DNA of 64,000 bases from Paracoccaceae bacterium. GTDB lineage: Bacteria; Pseudomonadota; Alphaproteobacteria; Rhodobacterales; Rhodobacteraceae. Position 1 is the stretch's first letter. Each line of letters starts with the position of its first letter. A program made the position numbers and the translations under genes. This document shows positions 44,793 through 52,636 of this stretch, piece by piece. The DNA is taken from the NCBI GenBank assembly GCA_947504705.1, contig CANNIA010000011.1, positions 1 through 64,000 of the forward strand, given 5' to 3'. The notes under the pieces are model-generated. The model did no database searches. It worked only from the letters and a program-made list of their open reading frames with translations, and had not been told where the DNA came from.

Positions 44793-46108
44793 TGGGTCAC
44801 GTAGTGGAGGCCCTGGAACCTTGCTCGTAGGGCGCGGGTCTTCCGGGCGACGGTTTCGGGGGCGTTGGAGCGCAGGCCCTCGGCGATCAGGGCGGCCAGT
44901 TCCGGGGCATCGGCGGGGGTGACGCCCCGGCGGACCAGCTCGGGCGTGCCGATGCGCAGGCCGTTGAGGTCACCCGCCACTTCGGGGATCGGCAGGCCGA
45001 TGCCGCAGGCGAGGAAGCCTGCTTTGCGGAGCGTCTTGGAGGCCGCTTGACCGCCGCCGAAAGCCGCCGCCTCAAGCGCGAACTGGTGCGAGGTCGTGGC
45101 CCCACGGTCGGCGGCGAAGATGGGGAGGCCAAGCTTGGCAAGTTCGCCCGCGAGGGCGCGCGAGAGGTCGACCATGGCGCGGGCATAGGCCTTGCCGTGG
45201 TCGCGCCAGTCCAGGAGCGTCAGGCCAAGGGCAGCCGATTTGGCGGCGTCGAAATTGGCGGTGAGGCCGGGGAAGGCGATGGCATCCAGCCTTTGGGCGA
45301 TTTCGGCGTCATTGGTGACAATCAACCCGCCAGCAGGGCCGCCAAGCGATTTGTAGGTGCTCATCGTCATCAGATGCGCGCCCTCAGCCAGGGGATTGGC
45401 CCAGACCCCACCTGCGATGATGCCGCATTGGTGGGCGGCGTCGAACAGGACCTTGGCGCCGACCTGATCGGCGATCTTGCGGACCTCGGCCACCGGATGG
45501 GGGAAAAGGTTGAGACTGCCACCCACGGTGATGATCTTGGGGCGAACGGCATGGGAAAGGTCGTGGAGGCCTTTAAGATCAATCGTATAGCCGTCCGCGT
45601 CGATAGGGGCCGGGTGGGTGGTCAGGCCGTAAAGCCCGGCGCAACCGTCGGCATGGTGGGTGACATGGCCGCCAATGCTGCCGGGCGGCGCGATGATGGT
45701 GTCGCCGGGTTTGGCCAACGCCATGAAGCCGTAAAGGTTCGCCAAGGCCCCGGAGCCGACGCGGATTTCGGCATATTTGGCGTTGAAGAGCTCGGCGGCG
45801 AGTTCGGCGGTCAGGACCTCGATTTCCTCGATCGCCTCAAGCCCCATTTCGTACTTGTCGCCCGGATAGCCCAGCGAGGGGCGAGAGCCGAGGCCGCGCG
45901 ACAGGGCCGCTTCGGCGCGGGGGCTCATCACGTTGGCCGCGGGGTTCAGGTTGAAGCAGTCGCGGTCGTGGATTTCAAGGTTGCGGTCGATCAGGCCCAA
46001 GATCCGGGCCGCGACATCAGCCGAAGGGGCGGCCGCCCGGGTGGCGAGGTCCTGGATCAGGACCTCACAGCCAGCGGGAACCCATGGGCGCGGGGCGAGC
46101 CGGGGCAT
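44789..46108 (-). CDS. Serine hydroxymethyltransferase-like PLP enzyme
   Basis: 439 residues, fold-type I. NLNPAANVMSPRAEAALSRG, SRPSLGYPGDKYEMG and IRVGSGALANLYGFMAL follow the SHMT plan; the PLP-lysine is in MTMSTYKSLGGPAGGLIV, and VLFDAAHQCGIIAGG gives the cofactor Asp and His. It is too diverged from housekeeping GlyA to assign serine/glycine conversion; an aldolase or alpha-methylserine-type activity is possible. The ATG lies 1 base after the deoD stop; its stop overlaps the aldo/keto reductase. Confidence 0.78.
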   Translation of the reverse strand: MPRLAPRPWVPAGCEVLIQDLATRAAAPSADVAARILGLIDRNLEIHDRDCFNLNPAANVMSPRAEAALSRGLGSRPSLGYPGDKYEMGLEAIEEIEVLTAELAAELFNAKYAEIRVGSGALANLYGFMALAKPGDTIIAPPGSIGGHVTHHADGCAGLYGLTTHPAPIDADGYTIDLKGLHDLSHAVRPKIITVGGSLNLFPHPVAEVRKIADQVGAKVLFDAAHQCGIIAGGVWANPLAEGAHLMTMSTYKSLGGPAGGLIVTNDAEIAQRLDAIAFPGLTANFDAAKSAALGLTLLDWRDHGKAYARAMVDLSRALAGELAKLGLPIFAADRGATTSHQFALEAAAFGGGQAASKTLRKAGFLACGIGLPIPEVAGDLNGLRIGTPELVRRGVTPADAPELAALIAEGLRSNAPETVARKTRALRARFQGLHYVTQ

Positions 46109-46109
46109 C

Positions 46110-46814
46110 TTAGGCAAAGGCCGCCTGAAGCGCGATCTCGATCATCGCGCCAAAGCTGCGTTCGCGCTGGTCGGCGGGCAGCGCCTCACCCGTGGTGATG
46201 TGGTCCGACACGGTCAGCACGGCCAAAGCACGCGCGCCGTGGCGGGCGGCGAGCATGTAAAGCTCGGCTGCCTCCATTTCCACGCCAAGGCAGCCGTGAC
46301 GCTTCAACTCGGCGGTCAGGTCGGGGCGTTCGTCGTAGAAGGTGTCGGAGGAGAAAATGCTACCGACATGGACCGGGGTGCCTTTGGCCACGGCTGCGGC
46401 ATGGGCCTTGGAGAGAAGGCCGAAATCGGCGGAAGGCGCGAAGTTCAGCTCGCGGAAGATGCTGCGCGAGGGGGTGCCGATGGTGGAGCAGGTCTGGGCA
46501 AGGATCACGTCACGGACCTTGACATGTTCCGGCAGAGCGCCCGCAGACCCGACGCGGATCAGGGTCTTGGCGCCATAGTCACGGATCAGTTCATTGGCAT
46601 AGATCGACAGCGACGGCATCCCCATGCCGGTGCCATGGATGGTAACGCGGTGACCGTTCCAAGTGCCGGTAAAGCCGAGCATGCCCCGGACTTCGTTCAC
46701 CAGCACGACATCTTTCAGGAAGGTCTGGGCAGCCCAGCGGGCGCGGTAGGGGTCGCCGGGAAGAAGGACGGTTTCGGCAATGTCGCCGGGCTTTGCGCCG
46801 ATATGGAAGGTCAT
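46110..46814 (-). CDS. deoD: Purine nucleoside phosphorylase, DeoD type
   Basis: 234 residues, standard length. It cleaves purine nucleosides with phosphate to the base and (deoxy)ribose-1-phosphate. [74 protein letters not shown] and [16 protein letters not shown] match hexameric DeoD; the catalytic Asp follows SDH. AGAGGATCAC precedes the ATG. It is first in a three-gene overlapping operon with the SHMT-like and aldo/keto reductase genes. Confidence 0.94.
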   Translation of the reverse strand: MTFHIGAKPGDIAETVLLPGDPYRARWAAQTFLKDVVLVNEVRGMLGFTGTWNGHRVTIHGTGMGMPSLSIYANELIRDYGAKTLIRVGSAGALPEHVKVRDVILAQTCSTIGTPSRSIFRELNFAPSADFGLLSKAHAAAVAKGTPVHVGSIFSSDTFYDERPDLTAELKRHGCLGVEMEAAELYMLAARHGARALAVLTVSDHITTGEALPADQRERSFGAMIEIALQAAFA

Positions 46815-46910
46815 GTGATCCTCTTGCCGCCCTGCGGTCATGCTGCCAAAATGATCAGGCCATTAAGACGGCGGGACGGGGGCTTGGCAAGAGGAGGAAC
46901 GCGCGCCCTG

Positions 46911-47198
46911 TCAGAGCCGGTGGTCGGCTTCGGTTGCCAGATCCTCAATCGCCATGCTGCAGGTCGCGCCGATGTCGACGGTGCAATCAGCCTTTGCCAA
47001 AGTGACTTCGGCCTCAAGGTCTTCGATGTCGAAGTATTCGGCCTTGCCGTCGCCATCAAGATCACTGCTCATCGCGGTGACGGTGGGTTGGGGGCAACTG
47101 CCTGCGCAGGTGGGAAGCCCGTCAAGGATCGGGGCCGCGTCTTCAGCGAAGGCCGGGGTCAAGCCGAGGGCGAAGCAGAAGGCGAGGGTGCGATACAT
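46911..47198 (-). CDS. Small secreted protein with EF-hand-like loop
   Basis: 95 residues; signal peptide YRTLAFCFALGLTPAFA, then EDAAPILDG. SSDLDGDGKAEYFDIEDLE resembles a calcium-binding D-x-D-x-D-G loop. There are four Cys (LPTCAGSCPQP, KADCTVD, ATCSMA). The function is unknown. GGAAAGG precedes the ATG. It lies between ecm and deoD on the same strand. Confidence 0.68.
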   Translation of the reverse strand: MYRTLAFCFALGLTPAFAEDAAPILDGLPTCAGSCPQPTVTAMSSDLDGDGKAEYFDIEDLEAEVTLAKADCTVDIGATCSMAIEDLATEADHRL

Positions 47199-47272
47199 GG
47201 CGAAACCTTTCCGTTGGTCTGGATCGGTTTTACGCCTTTCGCAGGCAGGGGCGTAGGCTGGTATTCCTGACC

Positions 47273-49246
47273 CTATTCGGCGGCGACCGGGGCCGGGACG
47301 GCCAAAGCGACAAGGTCCAGCATGATCTGGTTCAGCTGGAAATCCTTGGGCGTATAGACCCTTGCGACCCCCATGGCGATCAGGGCCTTGGCATCCTCAT
47401 CCGGGATGATGCCGCCGACGACCAGCGGGGTCTGGGTCAGGCCAGCTTTGGCCAGAAGGCCCAGGGTTTCACGAATCAGTGGCAGGTGGCTGCCGGACAG
47501 GATCGACAGTCCGATGACATCGGGGCGTTGCTCTTCCGCCTTGGCGACGATCTCGGCAGGGGTCAGGCGGATGCCATCATAGGTGATTTCCATGCCGCAA
47601 TCTCGGGCGCGGGCGGCGATCTGTTCAGCTCCGTTGGAGTGGCCGTCAAGGCCGGGCTTGCCCAGAAGAAGGCGCAAGGGGTGACCAAGCTGGGCCGCGG
47701 CTTTGGCGACGGCATCGCGGACGGGTTCAAGGCCTTCGGTGCGGTTCGAGGGGTTCTGGCTCACGCCGGTCGGGGCGCGGTATTCGCCGAAAAGGGCGCG
47801 CATGGCTAACGCCCATTCGCCGGTCGTGACGCCTGCTTTGGCGCAAGCGATGGAGGCGGGCATGATGTTCTGATCCTTCTGCGCCGCCTGCCGCAGCGCG
47901 GCGAGGGCTTTGGTCACGGCGTCGGAGTTGCGGGCCGCGCGCCACGCGGTCAGGCGGGTGCATTGATCGGCCTCGGCCTGGGGGTCGGACTGCATGATCA
48001 GGCTGTCGCCGGTGGTCAGGGGCGAGGGTTCCGAGGTGGTGAAACGGTTCACGCCGACCACGGTGGTCGCGCCGGATTCGATGCGGGCAAGGCGATCCGC
48101 GTTTGATTCAACCAGACGGGATTTCATGTAACCGATGGCCGCGACCGCTCCGCCCATCGCGTCGATATCGGCCAGTTCCTGCAAAGCCTCGGCCTTCAAC
48201 GCGGCAACCTTGCGGTCCACGGCGGGGTTGCCTTCGAAAAGGTCGTCATATTCCAGAAGATCGGTTTCATAGGCTAGGATCTGCTGCATCCGAAGCGACC
48301 ATTGCTGGTCGAAGGGGCGGGGCAGACCCAAAGCCTCGTTCCAGGCAGGAAGCTGGACGGCGCGGGCGCGGGCGTTTTTCGACAGGGTGACGGCGAGCAT
48401 TTCCAGTAGAATGCGTGTCACGTTGTTTTCCGGTTGCTGTTCGGTCAGGCCCAAGGAGTTCACCTGCACCCCATAGCGGAAGCGGCGGTGCTTGGCGTCG
48501 GTCACGCCATAGCGGGATTCCAGAAGCTCATCCCACAGTTCCGTGAAGGCACGCATTTTGCAAAGCTCGGTTACGAAGCGGATGCCGGCATTGACAAAAA
48601 ACGACATTCTTCCCGCCATTCCGGGGAAATCTTCTGCCGAAACCTTAACTTTCAGATCATCCAGCACAGCGCAGGCCGTGGCCAAAGCAAAGGCAAGTTC
48701 CTGTTCCGGCGTGGCCCCGGCTTCCTGCAAGTGATAGCTGCAGACGTTCATCGGATTCCATTTTGGCAGATGCTGGCCGGTATAGGCGGCCACATCGGTG
48801 ATCAGCCGAAGCGAAGGCTGCGGCGGCAGGATGTAGGTGCCGCGTGACAGGTATTCCTTGATGATGTCGTTCTGGACCGTTCCCTGAAGCTTAGAGACAT
48901 CGGCACCCTGTTCCACGGCGACGGCGATGTACAAGGCCAGGAGCCATGGGGCAGTGGCGTTGATCGTCATCGAGGTGTTCATCTGCTCCAAGGGGATGTC
49001 CCGAAACAGGGCGCGCATGTCTCCCAAGTGCGCAACTGGGACGCCAACCTTGCCGACCTCGCCCTTGGCGCGGGGGTGGTCGCTGTCATAGCCGGTCTGG
49101 GTGGGCAGATCGAAGGCCACCGACAGGCCGGTCTGGCCCTTGGCAAGGTTGCCGCGGTAAAGCGCATTGGACGCCGCAGCGGTCGAATGACCGGCATAGG
49201 TGCGGAAGAGCCAGGGATTTTCGCGGGTCCGGGATTCGCTGGTCAT
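47273..49246 (-). CDS. ecm: Ethylmalonyl-CoA mutase (B12-dependent)
   Basis: 657 residues. It isomerises ethylmalonyl-CoA to methylsuccinyl-CoA in acetyl-CoA assimilation. The N-terminal TIM barrel has RENPWLFRTYAGHSTAAASN, VAFDLPTQTGYDSDHP and MNTSMTINATAPWLLALYI. The C-terminal cobalamin domain has LGKPGLDGHSNGAEQIA (the DxHxxG base-off ligand) and IIPDEDAKALIAMGV. It closely follows the MeaA/Ecm pattern rather than methylmalonyl-CoA mutase. The start is the second of two ATGs, better spaced from AGAGG. A promoter with an internal palindrome lies upstream. Confidence 0.93.
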   Translation of the reverse strand: MTSESRTRENPWLFRTYAGHSTAAASNALYRGNLAKGQTGLSVAFDLPTQTGYDSDHPRAKGEVGKVGVPVAHLGDMRALFRDIPLEQMNTSMTINATAPWLLALYIAVAVEQGADVSKLQGTVQNDIIKEYLSRGTYILPPQPSLRLITDVAAYTGQHLPKWNPMNVCSYHLQEAGATPEQELAFALATACAVLDDLKVKVSAEDFPGMAGRMSFFVNAGIRFVTELCKMRAFTELWDELLESRYGVTDAKHRRFRYGVQVNSLGLTEQQPENNVTRILLEMLAVTLSKNARARAVQLPAWNEALGLPRPFDQQWSLRMQQILAYETDLLEYDDLFEGNPAVDRKVAALKAEALQELADIDAMGGAVAAIGYMKSRLVESNADRLARIESGATTVVGVNRFTTSEPSPLTTGDSLIMQSDPQAEADQCTRLTAWRAARNSDAVTKALAALRQAAQKDQNIMPASIACAKAGVTTGEWALAMRALFGEYRAPTGVSQNPSNRTEGLEPVRDAVAKAAAQLGHPLRLLLGKPGLDGHSNGAEQIAARARDCGMEITYDGIRLTPAEIVAKAEEQRPDVIGLSILSGSHLPLIRETLGLLAKAGLTQTPLVVGGIIPDEDAKALIAMGVARVYTPKDFQLNQIMLDLVALAVPAPVAAE

Positions 49247-49289
49247 CATGGCCTCTGAGTCGCGCGGGTAATTTTATTTCGTCAAGATG

Positions 49290-49319
49290 GAGATAGGCGA
49301 AATTTTCGCACCATGTCAA
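49290..49319 (-). promoter_or_regulatory. Candidate ecm promoter with palindromic operator in the spacer
   Basis: On the minus strand TTGACA (49319-49314, consensus) is followed by GCGAAAATTTCGC (49309-49297, a perfect dyad with one central base) and then TATCTC as a weak -10. A protein bound at the dyad would block polymerase, so repression is the likely mode. It lies about 45-75 bases upstream of the ecm start. Confidence 0.5.
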
Positions 49320-49434
49320 TCGCTGCGCTGCGGCATTTCCGTCGATAGGGTCTGGAGATCATGCCGTGACAGGTGAAAGGGAAGCTGCAAAACTTGGGAA
49401 GAGATGGCTGTTGGATCAGGCGCAGGAGGAAGTA

Positions 49435-49875
49435 ATGCAGATACTAGCTGTTGCGATCGGGTTTGTCATGGCGACAGCCGAGGTCGCGGGGGCGACGGGT
49501 GGGTTTGACTGCCAGGTCGATGACGAAAACCTGAGTCTCTTCGTTTCTGGCACTATTTCGCACGGGCTTGGCGGCATGATCCTTGGCTATGAGGCGATTG
49601 CCGAGTTGAAGGCGAAAGCGGTGCCCGAGGCATTGCGCAAACCCGACCTTTCGGCCGGGCTTGTACACCACTGGCTCGACTACCCCGATCTCTGGCTGCA
49701 CTTCTACGCTGAGACAACAGGCGACGCACCTTACTCCAGCCTTGACCTGATCCTGAAGACCGAAGCGACCATGGACGAGCTGACTTATGAAGGGGAATAC
49801 CGCCTTTCGGTCTTCGACGGTGACACCGGGGAAGTGATCTTGCTGACCGGCAAGGCCACCTGCGGGGGCGAATAG
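49435..49875 (+). CDS. Secreted protein of unknown function
   Basis: 146 residues; signal peptide MQILAVAIGFVMATAEVAGA, then TGGFDCQVDDENLSLFVSGT. The mature part has two Cys (FDCQV and KATCGGE) near each end and predicted beta-strands (DLILKTEATMDELTYEGEYR). No family is recognised. GCAGGAGGAAGTA precedes the chosen ATG; the open frame begins 23 codons earlier without support. It is divergent from ecm. Confidence 0.68.
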   Translation: MQILAVAIGFVMATAEVAGATGGFDCQVDDENLSLFVSGTISHGLGGMILGYEAIAELKAKAVPEALRKPDLSAGLVHHWLDYPDLWLHFYAETTGDAPYSSLDLILKTEATMDELTYEGEYRLSVFDGDTGEVILLTGKATCGGE

Positions 49876-49943
49876 AATCCCTGCGGCAAGCGATTGACAG
49901 GCGGCCCTTCGGCGGGTTTGTTGGCGCGAAAAGGGAGGGACTA

Positions 49944-50372
49944 ATGGAAATCGTGAACACGCTGGCCTTTTGGCTGCATTTTGTCGGTCTGGCGCTGGGC
50001 GGCGTTGCCGCTTTCGGGATTCCGCTGACAGCGGCGCGGATTCATGGGGCCGAGCCTGCAGGTCGGCCTGCACTTGCCCAAGTGATCCAGGTGTTTTCAA
50101 AGGCCGGCAGCGCCGGGATTGGTACGCTGATCCTGACCGGGCTGATAATGACCTTCACAAAGTTGGACGGCTTCGCCGGTCAAAGCCCTTGGTTCCATGC
50201 CAAACTTGCGCTTGTCGTGGTTCTGGTGGGCGTCATCGTCGTCAACAAGAAGCTGGGCGCAAAGGCAATGCAGGGCGATGCCAAGGCTGCAGTAGTGGCG
50301 CGCAAGATGTCGATGGTTGGGATCCTACTTCTTGCCGGGATTATCTTCTCGGCGGTCAAAGCGTTTGGCTGA
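49944..50372 (+). CDS. Four-helix membrane protein of unknown function
   Basis: 142 residues with four membrane segments: NTLAFWLHFVGLALGGVAAF, a second at about 52-70, WFHAKLALVVVLVGVIVVN, and VGILLLAGIIFSAVKAF. The conserved-looking histidines (WLHFVG and WFHAKL) resemble haem- or copper-linked CopD/DUF2214-type membrane proteins, but the assignment is not firm. GGGAGGGACTA precedes the ATG. The gene-free stretch after it (50373-50545) shows nothing else. Confidence 0.68.
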   Translation: MEIVNTLAFWLHFVGLALGGVAAFGIPLTAARIHGAEPAGRPALAQVIQVFSKAGSAGIGTLILTGLIMTFTKLDGFAGQSPWFHAKLALVVVLVGVIVVNKKLGAKAMQGDAKAAVVARKMSMVGILLLAGIIFSAVKAFG

Positions 50373-50545
50373 GACTAGGCCGCAACCGCACGTCAGCCGG
50401 GGGGACTTTGTTTCCACCGGTTGGACGGTCGATTTGGCAACTAATCCGCCAGCCTGTCGTAGGAGCGAAAAAATCAATCTGCGAGGACGCAGAACATCGT
50501 CCGCGACATAGCGGCGACGGGCGCGGCGCGCTGCGTTTTCCGGGG

Positions 50546-50608
50546 CTAAATGATGCCGCAGGACGACAGGGCAAAAAGAAGCAGAAGGCCGGTAACAAGT
50601 CTGGTCAT
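50546..50608 (-). CDS. Very small lipoprotein, 20 residues
   Basis: The frame reads MTRLVTGLLLLFALSSCGII and stops. It has one or two basic residues, a hydrophobic core and a lipobox (LSSC) with only three residues after the Cys, resembling entericidin-like or cell-wall-lipid-type tiny lipoproteins. CGGAG stands 7 bases before the ATG. It is convergent with the DUF-like membrane protein gene and divergent from the acyltransferase gene. Too short for standard gene callers. Confidence 0.55.
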   Translation of the reverse strand: MTRLVTGLLLLFALSSCGII

Positions 50609-50683
50609 GGCGATCTCCGTTCCTGAAACATAGACGAGGCCTTGAGGCTACTCCTGAAGGGCGATTCGCGTAAGCTGGATAGT

Positions 50684-52075
50684 ATGATCGGGGCTACGGG
50701 ATTTACGGCGACAGCCAAGCCTGACAGTCTGGCTGGTATGTTCCGCGCAATCGAAGTTCCGCTCTGGCTTTTGGTGCTGATCCTTGGCTTTGCCACGGTC
50801 AGCTTTGCCACGCATTTCCTGTTCCCCTCGGTCCGCTGGTATTTCCGAAGGCGTGCCGAAGCGGGGCTGGCGCGCCTGAACGCCCGGCGGGACCGCAAGA
50901 TCGACCTGTTCAAACTGGCACGACGGTCCGACATGGTGGCGCGGCTGTCCTATGATCCCAAGGTGGTCGAGGCGGCGATGGCCCATGCGACCGCGACCGG
51001 GGTTCCAGGAGATGTCGCGTTTCAAGAGGCCCGCTGCTATGCCCGCGAGATCGTGCCGGGATTTTCGGCAACGGTCTATTTCGGCTTTGGTACCCGGGCG
51101 GCCAAGTGGCTGAGCCTGCTTTTGTTCAAGGTTCGCGTCGGACAGGTGAATGCCGGCCTGAGCCAGATCGACCCCAAGGCTGCGGTGGTTTTCGTTATGA
51201 ATCATCGTTCGAACGTGGACTATGTGCTTGTGACATGGCTGGTCGCTGAGCGTTCGGCCGTCAGCTATGCGGTAGGCGAATGGGCGCGGGTCTGGCCGCT
51301 TTCGGCGCTGATCCGGTCGATGGGGGCCTATTTCATCCGGCGCGGCAGCCGGAATGCTTTGTACCGCCGCGTGCTGGCACGTTATGTGCAGATGGCGACC
51401 GAAGAGGGCACGACCCAGGCGATCTTTCCCGAGGGTGGCTTGTCGCTGGACGGGCGGATCGGGGCGGCAAAGCTGGGGCTGCTGAGCTATATTGTCGAAG
51501 GCTGGACACCCGAAGCACGCGACGTAGTCTTCGTGCCAGTGGGTCTGGCCTATGATCGGGTGCTGGAAGATCGGGTTTTGGTCGAGGCAGCAAAAAGCGA
51601 AAAGCGGCAGTTCCGCAATCGGCCCTTCTGGGTGGCGGGCCACGCATTGCGCTTTCTGTGGCGGAGGATGTGGGGCAAGACCAAGGGCTTCGGCACGGCA
51701 GCAGCGAGCTTTGGCGGACCGATTTCGCTGCGAGAGCATCTTGGCGCTGGCGGCACCGTAACTTCGCTGGGCGACCGGCTGATGGCGGCGATCGGGGCTG
51801 TGGTTCCGGTGCTGCCTGTGCCGCTGGTCGCCGAGGCGCTGGGCATGGGTGTTGCGTCGCGTGAGGAGCTGGCCGAGCGGATTCAGGCCCTGATCCAGCG
51901 GCTGACTGCTGCCGGAGCGGTCCTGAAGCTGCCAGCGAGCATCGAGGCCGTGCTGGACGAGGGGTTAGAGCCGCTGATGAAACGCGGGCTGGTCAGCAAG
52001 GATTTGCAACCCGTTGCCGAAGAGGTCGAGCTTTTGGCCTTTTACGCCGCTTCACTGCGACAAAATCTTACATGA
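50684..52075 (+). CDS. Glycerol-3-phosphate / lysophosphatidate acyltransferase-like protein
   Basis: 463 residues. An N-terminal membrane helix (PLWLLVLILGFATVSFATHF) precedes a PlsB/PlsC acyltransferase domain with the catalytic VMNHRSNVDYVLVTWLV (HX4D), substrate motif AIFPEGGLSLDGRIG, and GAYFIRRGSRNALYRRVLAR. It would acylate a glycerophosphate backbone for phospholipid synthesis at the inner membrane. The length and N-terminal insert suggest a PlsB-like form. The start is uncertain: TTG 50642, ATG 50684 or ATG 50738. Confidence 0.82.
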   Translation: MIGATGFTATAKPDSLAGMFRAIEVPLWLLVLILGFATVSFATHFLFPSVRWYFRRRAEAGLARLNARRDRKIDLFKLARRSDMVARLSYDPKVVEAAMAHATATGVPGDVAFQEARCYAREIVPGFSATVYFGFGTRAAKWLSLLLFKVRVGQVNAGLSQIDPKAAVVFVMNHRSNVDYVLVTWLVAERSAVSYAVGEWARVWPLSALIRSMGAYFIRRGSRNALYRRVLARYVQMATEEGTTQAIFPEGGLSLDGRIGAAKLGLLSYIVEGWTPEARDVVFVPVGLAYDRVLEDRVLVEAAKSEKRQFRNRPFWVAGHALRFLWRRMWGKTKGFGTAAASFGGPISLREHLGAGGTVTSLGDRLMAAIGAVVPVLPVPLVAEALGMGVASREELAERIQALIQRLTAAGAVLKLPASIEAVLDEGLEPLMKRGLVSKDLQPVAEEVELLAFYAASLRQNLT

Positions 52076-52154
52076 CAACTTATTTCATTTGTGCCCCATG
52101 GGTCCGGGACCTAGGGTCAACCCGACAATAAGTCGCTGAATCATGGAGATTATC

Positions 52155-52505
52155 TTGCACAAAGCCCTGACTGCCGCCCTGGCCCTTTCTGTCGCCGCCC
52201 TGGCGGGCTGCGTTGACACCGGCACCACCTATACCACGACCGGCGGGACAAACCGGCATGTCACGGTCTATAACGCCTCCTACCTGACGATCACGAACTT
52301 CTACGGATCGAGTGTCGGGTCCAGTTCCTGGGAAGAGGATATCCTGGGCAGCTCGATCCTTCCGTCAGGCGGAGCGGTCGACATCAACTTTGACGATGGC
52401 ACCGGAGCCTGCTTGTTCGACTTCAAGGCGGTGTTTGCTGATGGCAGCTCAGCCATCGAGCAGGGGATTGATGTCTGCAGCACCAGCTCGGTCACGGTTC
52501 ACTAA
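52155..52505 (+). CDS. Lipoprotein with a conserved beta domain of unknown function
   Basis: 116 residues from TTG 52155, chosen because GGAG lies 6 bases upstream; ATG 52143 would add four residues and has no site. Signal KALTAALALSVAALAGC with lipobox LAGC. The rest, VTVYNASYLTITNFYGSSVG, SWEEDILGSSILPSGGAVDI and FDDGTGACLFDFKAVFADGS, matches a widespread but unnamed secreted domain of Proteobacteria. The role is unknown. A single gene, followed by the ccr promoter region. Confidence 0.72.
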   Translation: MHKALTAALALSVAALAGCVDTGTTYTTTGGTNRHVTVYNASYLTITNFYGSSVGSSSWEEDILGSSILPSGGAVDINFDDGTGACLFDFKAVFADGSSAIEQGIDVCSTSSVTVH

Positions 52506-52564
52506 GGTCTCTGCAACGCGGCGGACATAAAGTTTCAAAAGCATCGGGTCAGCCTATTGCAAAG

Positions 52565-52594
52565 TTGCGCGCAAGAATATTACCTTGCGCGCAA
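52565..52594. promoter_or_regulatory. Paired TTGCGCGCAA palindromes upstream of ccr
   Basis: TTGCGCGCAA occurs at 52565-52574 and 52585-52594, start-to-start 20 bp, both perfectly self-complementary. A TTGCAAAG half-like sequence precedes them. They lie 43-72 bases upstream of the ccr start, overlapping the probable promoter. They may be the site of an acyl-CoA-responsive regulator (RamB/ScfR-type motifs contain TTGC/GCAA), which is inference. Confidence 0.65.
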
Positions 52595-52636
52595 CAGCGC
52601 TGTGATTCTGCGGCGCGGCATTGACTGGAGGCTCTG

